NCBI GenBank assembly: GCA_013399895.1 | Contig: VXBA01000678.1 | Coordinates: 62,001 to 126,000, forward strand | Length of the DNA stretch: 64,000 bases | Direction of reading: 5' to 3' | From: Serilophus lunatus | Taxonomy: Eukaryota > Chordata > Aves > Passeriformes > Eurylaimidae | Shown here: piece by piece, positions 39,301 through 51,300 of the stretch | How the letters are laid out: each line of letters opens with the position of its first letter | Numbering within the stretch: position 1 is the stretch's first letter | Translations under genes and position numbers: made by a program | The notes under the pieces: generated by a model | What the model saw: the letters and a program-made list of their open reading frames with translations, nothing else | Database searches by the model: none | What the model was told of the DNA's origin: nothing

Positions 39301-42300
39301 GAATTCTACTATGATCAGTGGAGCTTCTGATTTGTATGTATCTCTTGGAGCATTCGTTGGAGGATAAAATCCAGCGTGGTGGAATTTATAAGCAACCTGA
39401 TAAGTTTAAAATCTCTATCTTCAGTCACTTGTAACAGTGTGTGCTTTCTCAGTGAAAATAGGTCTTTTCCATACGAATTTGCCTGTGTTTTGGCAAAGGG
39501 AAGGTGAAAAGGAGGGGCATGATTTTACTTAATTAAGGATGGAGAAAGTAAGTTATGCAACTCACACTAGCTATTGCATGGGGCACTTTAGTGGGTTGAT
39601 CCCAGCCAGTAGCCAAGCATAAACTAGTCACTTGCTCATTCTACTCCACACTGGCTGGGGTGGAGAGAATCAGAATAGCAGAAGTGAGAAAAAAAACTCC
39701 CATAGCTCAAGATAAAGACAGTTTAACAAGTGAAGGTTAAAAAAAAGGGTGGAAAAACCCAAGTAATACCATCCACCACATCCCTCTGGCAGACCAATGC
39801 CAGTCTAGGAGCAATGGGTCCTTTGGAAAGTTTTGTTGCTAAGCTTAACATTATATCAGGTGGACTGTCCCTTTGGTCAGTTTGGTCCAGCTGTGTCCCC
39901 TCCTGGCATCTTGCCCATCTCCAGCCTACTTTCTCAGGGACAGAGTGAAAAACAGAGAACTTCTTGACATTGTAACAAGCCACAATCAGCAAAAGCTAAA
40001 ACATCAGTATATTATCAACACTTTCTTGGTCACAGATCTAAAACAGGGAACCACAGGGGCTGCTATGAAGAAAACAAACTCCATCCCTGTGAGACCCAGT
40101 ATGGGAATCCAAGGCATATGCAGTGTTAGATAGTATTGCTGAAGAAATTGGCAGAGAGACAACAACTCGGGTTCCTTTTTCCCCCAGTAATTCTGCACCT
40201 GTTGTTTGAAAAAACCCTTGAAATCAGTCAGGAAAGTGTACAAAGTTGGAAGGTGAAAAACCACTCACAGTCTCTTTGTGGCTTTTACAAAAGCTTCAGA
40301 TTTATATTTGAGATCTGTTCTGTATTAGAGATATTACCTTGTTCTGGAGTCAATTCTGAGCAGCATAATACTCTGATGTGTTGAGTTTCAGGGGTGAATT
40401 ACCATCTGCCATCAGCTGTAGCAAGGATGGTGTGATTATTGTGGAGACAGTGATTGCAACAATTTGATTGTTCTTGGGAGTACTTGTTTTTGTTGTTTCG
40501 TTATGCTAAAGCAGTTCTGGAACTAATGACATTTAGAACTCTGATGCCAAAGTTAACAATAGGTAGTGATGCTTTGTTGTCTGAATAGTCTTCAGAAAAA
40601 ATCATCGAGTGGACCTGCAAAAATTTGTCACCTTTATTTGTATGTTCCTTCATAGTTTAACAGTTAAGGTTTTTTGTCCCTTTTCTTATTTTCTACAAAA
40701 CAACTGAGGAAAGTCTTTGTTCCTTTCAAGTTGTTATGCACATAATATAAGGCAATTATCTTCAATATTTAATGATGAGTGGCAGAGTGCAGATCAGAAC
40801 AGTACTCTGACCTATAAGTCCTCAGCCTCAGTCTTTCTCTAATTCCCTTCCCCTCCAGCTTACAAAACAAAATTCAATCCTTCACAAAGGACTGAAAAAT
40901 AATTCTGTTCTACTCAAACTTCAGTTTCACTGTCAGAACACAGTCTTCAGTGAACCTCCGTGAACTTGAGTCATATGATTGCTTTAGGCAGATCCATTTG
41001 ACTAAGTCATTCTTATCACTTTAATCTGCTACTCTTAATCATTCCAGGGCAACCTCCATTAGAGACCAGTGGCATCTTTGTATTTGAAGATACATATTTT
41101 GTTTTCTTCTTCTTTTATTTTTTAAGTCCTCTTCTTAAATGGAACAAGTAATTCTATCTACTGCATAGTTGATGTTTCATCACAGATTATTTTTTTTCTC
41201 TATAACCTGATTTTGTTCAATACCCCTCTCTTTTGCATCACTTCCACAGAATACCTTTGTTCAAATCTTTGTTTTGTTCTTGTTGGCTGTTGTTGTTGGT
41301 AGTTGACACTGATACCTTGGAAAACTTTGGTAGCATTTAACTCAGTTTCTTTCTTTCAGCTTCTAAAGATACTCGTCGTGGGCCTTCCAAACCTAAAACT
41401 TCACCCAGTCCACATGTTCCTCCAACTAGAGCAAGTAAGTTTATCAATATTTTGCCCTTTAGTGCATGAAAGTTCCATCAGTTTGAAAATTTTCAAAACT
41501 GAGGAGTTCTCTGAAGGTACAGAGTTACTTATTGAATAGGCTGTGTTTCACTAGGAGGATCAAATTTTGCTATACAGCTGTCATGGAGCAAGATCATCAG
41601 CTAGATATTTATATAAGTCATTAACATGAAATGATAGAGATGTGTGGGTTAACACTCATCTTGAGCCCTTGTACATAGGAAAATTTGCTTCTTAAATTCC
41701 ATAGAGTAGGTGCAAGAACAGTATTAGTATTTTTTAGTTACTCATTTACAAGTGTAAAATTACAATACTTTCCTGTTACCAAAACTTTGGAAATAGTTCT
41801 GTCCATTTGAAAATTAGTGGTAAATTTCCATGTTTCTTCTGCTTTGACTGCTTTGCTATAGGTTTGGGTTTTTTTATTGCAAATTTGATTTAAATGAGCT
41901 ATAGACTTTTGGAATACGAAGCACTTGAGAAACACAACTAGGGGCAGTATCAGACCTACAGCAGTTACTCTGCAGAAAGATCTATTGGAGACTGCTGAGA
42001 GGAGTGAAGAGTTAATCTGACACTGCACTGTAACAGTCATCCTGTCTTTAGTCTCTGCACTGGCATGATATTGATTGTATCGACAGGAGACCTCACTGTG
42101 AGTATCTTCAAATGACAAAAGTAATTCCTAAAAAATTTCTTAGCAGAAAATGAAACTCCAGTCAGGAAAATCAAAAGACATATGCTGAATCATTCTCCTC
42201 AATAACTTTTTCAAAATTTTGCTCATCAGGTCCAAAAGAAAGTCGGCGAGTCCCTTCCAAGCCCAGGGCATCACCAAGTCCAGATGTGCCACACACAAAA

Positions 42301-45300
42301 CCTGGTAAAAACTTTGTTGCTTTGTTGTGCCTGAATATTCAAGGTTTCTTTGGGGTCGTCCTTCCTCAGTGAGTCAAGTGTTAATTGATATATCTTCATA
42401 TCATAAATGTATTTTCTAATGATCGTTAAATAGATGTTTAAAGGAATGTAGAGCTGATTTGTATTTTTAGTTACAGTGAGTTGTCTGTGCTGTTCGGCTA
42501 CATGTGAGATATCAGTGATGAATAATCTGTATAGCAGGGTAGACAACATACAAATATAAGAAGTTGAAAGAAGTTGCATCTCTTTTGTGCCTATCAAGAG
42601 GTGCTTAGAGAAAAATGTATTTCAGGGCCTTTATGACTAAATACCTGTGACTCAAACCACTCATAGATTTGTGTGACCTGGTAATAGAATTTGACCCTTC
42701 AAATATACTTAATGGGGATTTACATAGTACTGAACTGCCAAACCTCTGTAACTCCTAACAATTCTGAAAGTATCAGTTGAACATTATTTTGAGTGAGTGT
42801 ATACACACTAATTTCACTAATAAATAATTTATTTTTTAAAAAAGGGGGAAAAAATAAGTATGTGTTCCAAATTGAAAAGAAATCAGTTATGTAAAAGGGA
42901 GTATTTTTACCCTTTTGCTTATACTTACCACTAATTCTATGTATCTTCTTGTTTTTATGAAGTTTTGGCACCTAGTATATTTACAGTTGAACAATAAAAG
43001 ACACAATAGGTAAATTTATTGCATTAAGCTGGTCATTATTATTTTTTCCTGCACCTTGGACCAATGCTTATATATCATTATTCTGTTTTTCACATCATCT
43101 CTTTGTGGTTTTGATTTGTTTTCTTTTGCACTTACTGAGCTTAACTCTAATCTGTTCCAGGTATTGAAAGATTCCTAGCTGTTTTGTTGTCTTCACAGAA
43201 GATTTCTTTCCCTGTCACACACATTGTAATTCCTTTAACACTTGTAGGAGACAAGCATGCCATGGGTGTTGCAGTTATGAGTTCTGAAATACAGATGGAA
43301 ACATATCCACTGTAGTTGTCTGGTTCTTTCAAATTTTGTTGCTTGACTCCAGATTTTGCTTAATTGATCAATTTTCCACCCATGTTTTCATTCATGATTT
43401 TCTTTTCTCTTTAAATTCTGACACTCAATTTTTCGGTCTCTCATGCAGGGATTGTTCTTTGCAAGCATGAGACGTACACTGTCTGTGCAATAAACTTGTC
43501 TAATTTCTGAAAAGTACAAAACTCTAAACCAGGTCTTTTTTTTCAGCTCCTAAAGAACCACAATATATTCCCTTTAAACCCAAAGCAACTCGCATCCCAG
43601 ATGCTCCACGCCGCAAGCCTGGTAAATTATCTGGTCTTTTGTCAAGCCATGAGCGATAATTGAGCAACTGCTTTCAGGGTGGGCAGTGAGGGGAATCGTC
43701 ATCAGTGCATTTGCTGTTATCTGGATATCATTCTAGTTTAAAAAACCTCTGCAGTGCTGCAACCAATTCACACCACTGATAGAAACATCACCAGCTCAAG
43801 ACTTTTTTACCTTATACAGATATTACCAGAAGAAACAGTCGTGACATATATGTTTTAATCGAGGATAAAAAGTTATCTGCAGTTTGTATTTGAGCAACAC
43901 ACTTCAATAGTTGGCACCATGTTTTTAAAGCTCTTGTGAGAGAAAACTGAATACTGTTGCATTTCTTTTTCTTTACATACACATTTTTGTGAAGATTAGA
44001 CTGAGGATTCCCTTCAGTTATATTTTGATTAGATCAAAAATCGGACTGATCTATGTAAGATAATCAGTGATTTCACTGAACAGCTGTAACTTTTGTTTCA
44101 TAACCATAAATTTCAGAGGGTAAATGTCCATTGCTCTTTTAAAACATCCCTTTCCTGGTGTGTGCAGTATAGTATAGATTTTTTAAGCAGGTGGGAGGGA
44201 AAGGGAGATTCTCTTCACTATTCAGATAATTTATTGACATTTTTTCCAACAGAAATCCTTCCAACTTTTGATGAACCAGATACTACTATGATTCCTCATA
44301 TTCCTGAAAGAACAAAGGCAACATTGGGTAACCATGTATTTCATAAATAATTACTGTATTTTCCATTTTTTAGAAAAGATCATCTTAGGGCTCATTACAT
44401 TTTATTAAACACTAATAATGATATTTTGTTCTGCTTCTAGACATTTATTTGCTGTTTGCTCTTGACAAGAGTAATAATGTATGAGCCCATTTACTTCCAA
44501 AGGTTCTTTTCCTCATCTTCCAGCCTTTCCAATCAGGATTATGCAATTCCTCCAGATGTTATCTATTTTCCAGTTAAAGAGGACTTTATTTAAGGAGCAG
44601 ATATTAATACTTGCAGTTTCTTCATCTGAAGTATGGTTAATTTCATTTCATTTTATATACTCTTCTTCTTCACTCCTGTCATGGTTTATTTAATATCAGC
44701 CAGCAATCAAGCCCCACACAACAGCCTGATCCCATCAGCAGGATTGGAGAGAGAATTGGAAGGGTAAAAGCTGGAAAACTCATGGGTTGAGATAAAAAGA
44801 GTTTAATAGGGAAAGCAAAAGCTGCACACACAAGCAAAGAAAAACAGAGAATTAATTTACTGCTTCCCATGGGCAGGTAGGTGTTCAACCATCTCCAGGA
44901 GAGCAGGACCCATCACGTGTAATGGTGACTTGAGCAGGCAAACACCATCACTCCAAACCTCCCTTTCCTCTTTCTTCTCCCTAGTTTTATATACTGAGCA
45001 TGATGTCATATGGTATGGAGTACTCCTTTGGCCAATTTTGATCACCTGTCCTGGCTGTTTCTCCTCCCAACTTCCCAAATATCCCCAACTTCTTTGCCAG
45101 CATGGCAGTACAAAAGGGCCTCAGCATTGTGCAAGCACTGCTTGACAATAAGAAAAACATCTCTATATTATCAACCCTGTGTTCTGCACAAATACAAAAC
45201 AGAGCTCCATACCAGCCACTGCAAAGAAAATTAACTCTTCACAGCTGAAACCAGCACAACTCCTCATGGTATCATTTTACAGAAGAAATTTATAAGGCAT

Positions 45301-48300
45301 CAATTGTAACATAAAGTATACAGACCAAGGATGTGACTCTAAATCCGATGCTCATTTTTAAAACTGTCCTCCGAGTCTTCTAGTCACCTATGTCGAGAAA
45401 ACCAGATTAAATATATGAAACATTAGATGACTATTCTTTCTTTTTAACTGAATTGTCAGATGTGGATCAATAAGGGTCACTGAATCCAAGCAGTATTGGG
45501 CAGGAGGAGTGTTGCTTGAGCAATCTTTGCTAATAGTCAGTTCTCTGATAATCAGTCCCCAGTTTCAGAGACAGATATTGACTGTGATTTTCTGAAAATG
45601 CAATGGTATAATTAATGAAATATTAATAGCCATCTAATAATCTTCAAATTATATTTTCTCTTTGAGGAAGAGGAAATGAAAAATGCTTTTCGTCATGTTT
45701 GTATTTTAATATACATTCCCTGTGTGCATTGGCACTTGGCATTCAGTCCATATATCTTTATATAGCTTTATGAAGTATGTTCCCTGTTGAACACATCTGG
45801 GGCTACCTGATGCAATATTCATATATTCAAATTGTTCTTTAGAGCAAGGGGATGAAGAATGCACAGGCTAAGGCAGATAATTTGGGATCTCTCACATTGG
45901 TGTGGACCATAGACTAGCAAGGGCTAAAAGAATCTTTTTCAGTAAATTTTTTCAATTCTTTTTTTTACAAGAATTTTTAACTAAAGAGTATGAAGATAAA
46001 AATACTAAATCATTCCCACATAAGAACAAAAATGTTAATTTGTAAATCAAGTTTGGTATAAAGGGTGCACTGAAAAATAGATCTTGTCCTCAGATACTCA
46101 TGTATGGCAGATGAGGAAGACATAGGTTACTACTGTCTATTTTTGTACCATTACTTTACAATATGATGTTCCTGACTACATTCTTCACTGTTTGATATAA
46201 AACTACAAATTTGTATATAATTTTTTTAGAAGTCTGTTTGTGTAAGTGGCCTTTTAACTTGTTTTCCTTCATTTGCAGGAATTCTGAGTACTTGATTTTC
46301 ACCTTTAACCTTGAATAATTTGCCTTATTACAGATCAGATCATACTCAATTTCCTTGTGTGCTGTGAAAGTGGTGTGTTTTTTTAATTATTGTTCTGGGT
46401 GCTGTTTGTTTTTTTTCCAGCTCCAACTGAAAAACAGTTCATTCATGCCAAACCAAAAACAACTGGAAAACCGAGAGTGCCACACACCAAACCTGGTAAT
46501 GGAGTCATTCTTTTAATTTTGTGTATTTGTGTTTAGTTATTCTTTCCCTTAGCTTCAAGTTTCATGCTTCTTAACAGAACTACTCACAGACAAGTTTGTG
46601 CTGAAACAAATGCATTACACTTAAGACAAACAACCCAAAATATATCAAAAAATGCACTGAAAATAAGATTAGGATATGGAAAATAATGTTAAAAGTGTTT
46701 TCCCTCCTTTCTATTACATATAACAAAGGATGACTAAAATGTAGTAATGTGGGTATTGATAAATGTCAGTGACTAGATAGACTGAGTTCTCTCTGATTAA
46801 TTCCTGGTAATCCAGAATGCTTTTCTGTAAGCACTTTTTTTTTTCTTTTCATTAAATACAACAGAACTCCTTTGTACTATGCTTGTACAGGAAGCAACTG
46901 ATGTTGTGTGCTACACTGAAACAAAAGTAGCTTTAAAAACAGTTACAGGGGGCAGTGTGGCTTCCCATCTATGTTACAGAAGGAATGTATGGCAGAAGTT
47001 AATAGAAAGATAAGTATATCTGTCAGCAACTGATTCTCACAATATCCTGCTGCTCCTCATTTTGGGACATTTTGCAAGCTTTAGAGATAGTGCAAATGCT
47101 ACTTTGTTTCTATTACAGATAAATATTCAAAGATTCTTCACATTTTCTCCTTAACAGCAATTCGTCAGACAACTCCACAACCAGTTGTTACAAAATCTTC
47201 TACTACCACTCTGCAGTCAAGGGCAACAATGGGTAAATAAGTTTCCTTGAAGTTAAGATGCAGGTATTTCTAATGTTTCAATGGAGAAATTTTTAGAGAA
47301 CACGCTCCGATGTGTTATTTATATAATACCATTTCACTGTCCTTCATTCTGCTGCCACATGCATGTATCGTAATACAGAGGATTCTCACTTCTATATTAG
47401 ATATAAAGCAAAAATAGACTACAACTTATGTCTGGTAAGAAATCTGTATTTGTCAGATCTCCAACCAAATTCATTGGCCTAATTTTTGATTGAGAGCAAG
47501 AATTTTAGCCGCTAACTCAACTTATCCTACAGCACACTGTTGGGACTTTTCTGTGTTTTGGATAGTCATTTTGTTTCAGGTTCCAGAAAGCCATGGAATT
47601 GTTATTGTCTTTTTTTCAGGCATTTGAGGCATGTATTTTCTGTGGGCTAAATATGGCACTGGATCATGACTCCTGAAGAATACAATAATAATCTTTTTCC
47701 TTTCCTTTCAGCTCCAAGAGAAACACTGCTCATTCCTTCCAAACCCAAAACATCTGTCAAGCCAGAAGCACCACAAACTAAACCTGGTAATTTACAGTTT
47801 ATAACTTTAGAAGAGTTACTGTGGCACTGCCTTAGTTATATTTGCTGCTGTCATGGGGCATGCGTAATAAGGAGACAGAAATCAGTATCATTGTTCAGCT
47901 AAGAGCATGTCAATAAATTATATCAAAATGAACGCCCAAGAATTGCATCAATTTCCACAAAGGGCAGATGGATGGGTTTAGTAGTCATTAAAAATGTGAT
48001 TAATTCAATTAATTTTAATAAAATTATATTTATGTGGCCACATTCACAAAATTTTTTTCTTTTGGGGGACTTTATTACCCTAAATACATTTGATTCCTTT
48101 TGTCAAGTACTTTTGAAATTTTGGTTACAAAATCTCAGTCCAAGATCATTAGAGGCTAAGAGTATAAGTACCTTCAATACCAGTATTTTTTTTTCAGTAA
48201 CCACAGTAGATTCAGGGATGCATATTTGCAGTGAAGAATGGTGATGGCTCAGCTTTACCTATTTCCATAAAAATTGCTAAGTAGGAAGGTTACAGGAGAA

Positions 48301-51300
48301 AAACATAAGTTGGGGAGGAGTGACAACACAGTTACAAGAAAGAGTAACTCCTAATCTTTCTTCCTGTCTAATCCAACTACCAAACTGATAATATTTTATA
48401 TTAAGGCAAATTGTTTACTGAATAGTTTTATAGTTTTCCCCCTTAGACTTCTCCTTTTTATATAGCCAGAAAGAATTTATTCAGAGACCCTATTCATTCA
48501 AGAATGACATACTACATACATGTATATAATATGTATATATATATTACCATGAACATCAAACTGAAAAGTCCATGGAAAAGATTTCTATTCTAAATGCCTT
48601 ATTTCGAAAGGCTGTTAAGTATCCAAGTAAGATTTTAAGTCTCAGTTGAATAAGAGCTATTTCCAATCCATGTCATAGTTAACAAGGACTATCTTTTGGT
48701 ACCACTACAAAGTTAGTTTTAGGGAAAGAATTCTAGAAAACAGAACTTAGAGGTATACCTTTGCCTTTTAAGGTTTAAAACATAATAATTGTGTACATGC
48801 AAAGAAACTATTGTTAGGAAAAACAGTAAACAAATATGTACTGTTAAATATAAATGGCACTATTTAGCCACTGCTCTTTATGCTAGTACATAGGCTATTT
48901 TCCAGCTTCTATATTTTAGCCTCATTTCTGAAAAAGAGACATGTAGTGTTTGTCTCTGCCTGCCAGTCTGTCCTTTTCCTTTTTTTCAAGGTTTAGGTAC
49001 CTTTCAATAAATTCAATCAAATTTGAATGCTGTCTGAAAGAGAAATACATTACTACAAGCTTTTAGAGATTTTTAAGGAACTGTAAGTTAATATGCTAAG
49101 TATGAGAAACACCGAAGACTGACAGAATTCCACCCTTAGGGCATTTGTTCTGAGTTTGTGGGGGCTCAGCAGAATAGTTGCACTGTCTGGTTGTCAGCAT
49201 GAAAATACATCCAGACTAATCAGAACAAGTTTCAGTCTCATGTTAAAATTGTTTTAGCAGATGTGTAGATAGGTTTTTAGGAAACAGTGGAGACAGATCC
49301 TTCATGAAATCCAACTTCTTTAATTTCCCTTCTCACAGAACAATGGTTTATTTTTTATAGCTCCAAGGGCAACACACCTGGGATCAATTAACCTTGTAAC
49401 AGTTCATGTTGTTGATGGGTCCAAAATACCTTTGGGTAATGAGATTATTATGTCAGTTTATTTTTCATGAAACTTCACTTTCTCTACTTTTTCTATATGG
49501 CTAAACTTACACTTTAATCAACAGAAATAACTTAATGTATCTTTATGTCATCTGTATTTTAGTCACATTCCAATGCATGTACAAAATGTTGCTGGTTTTA
49601 ATTTCCAGCCATTTTTCTTCTTCATGCAATTCTTTCTAGAAATAAATAGTTCATGTACAAGGCTGAACAGTCACCTGAAAAAGCATTGTCTGATCATCTT
49701 TTTTGATTTTGTCTGACTTACTAATGATATATATCTTCCTGATCTTCAAAAGTCTTTTACCTGCATAAGAGCATGATTTTCAGCCTGGTATCTAGCACTG
49801 ACTCTTTTTGTTTGTGATCTGCACAAAGACAGTTTGAATTTCCTTTCCGCTTGTGATGTCTTATATTTAAAAGGAAATCATTTGGTAAAGAGTAATATCT
49901 CCATTTTCAGTTCCTAATGAAACATACCACATTTCACCCAAGCCTAAAACTGCTCAAGAAACTGAAATTCCATGGTTCGATACAGGTAATTGTTAAGATT
50001 TTCTTGAATTGTTGTATTGAGAGTCTGTTAATCTTAAGTAAAATCAGTACAGTTTAATGGTCAGTTCATTATTATCTTTAAAAAATATTTCAAACACATA
50101 ACATGAAAATTTATTTTCCCCTTTATCAAAATTTTTTCTTATTGCTCCCAAAATAAAATATAATCAGTATTGCATCAAAGATGATATGAAGCTTTTAAAC
50201 AATATTCATGCTGTGTATTGGATCCTCAGATGTATAATGTTGCAAACATAGATAGTAACTAACTTCTACCATTTTCCTTATAAAATCTAAGTCTGTAAAA
50301 CTCTTCCCAAACCTAAATGTCAAAACTCAATATGTTCTGTACCGCACAAGTATTTTCTCTGATGCTTCAGAGAAGTGTTACGGATAGAATGGTTAATTGA
50401 TTTTAATATCAAATAGCCAGCTCTATTTATTTTAAAAAGCTGAATTACAGAGGCTAAAAATTGGGCACAAGATAACTGTGACTATTGCTTATGCTTTCAG
50501 TTTTCAGTGTGATTCACACAGATTTACAGTAGATAAATACACAACCAAAATTATTTTACAAGTGAAAGGCAATAATAAGAGAATGTTGAAGGCTTCTCAT
50601 TTCAACTTTGATGATGACACTGTGCTTCAGGTGCTTTACACAGTGTCAATATTGGATGCTTCCAGTTGTTTTCTCAGCAATAATTCAGTGTTTCATGGTC
50701 TTATCAAAGTATTTGGTTTGGGGGGGGGGGGGTCCAGTGTGGTGTTTTATTTTGAGGTTTTTGTTTGTTTGTTTTTTACAGAACCTAATTAAATGTCTTA
50801 AGGCCATGGATACCTTGCAGAGCTAACTCTGTATCCATATACAGTTGGGTAACTGGCTGTAAATATTTTATGTCTTTTCCTAAACCTAAACATGAATGTA
50901 CCTGGTCAGACTGCATGATAGAGTCATCTGACCACTAAAGAAACGCATTGTCAACATGCATTTTGGATTGGAACTCATAGAACTGTCATATGTCCATTTT
51001 GGTGCATGGACCCTCTTTTCCTGGCAAATTACACTTCACTGTCAGTGTTGTTTTACACACAGCATTTAAAAAAATCCTTATTTCTTTTAGCACCACATAA
51101 AACACGTCTGACTTCTGCAAGACCAAAGCCATCAGATAAACCTCAGACCAGACCTGGTAATAATTGTTTATTCAATCTGGGATGGGGAGGAGATTAATTA
51201 ATTAGTTTCATCCATTCTTATGGAATTTTAAGTGTTGCTGGGAGAAAAAAAAAAAATATTTCTCAGTCAATTAATAAGTCTAGAAGTAAAGCCTTTCCAA

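Larger units (their letters stand above)
44328..46420 (+). other. Intron, 2.1 kb, containing a solo LTR
   Basis: AT-rich apart from the LTR at 44677-45258. No exon found. Confidence 0.7.

Noticed and set aside
48197..48245. tttttttttcag acceptor followed by a short open frame
   Set aside because: No donor in the array phase, contains a Cys, and no match to S or L exons.
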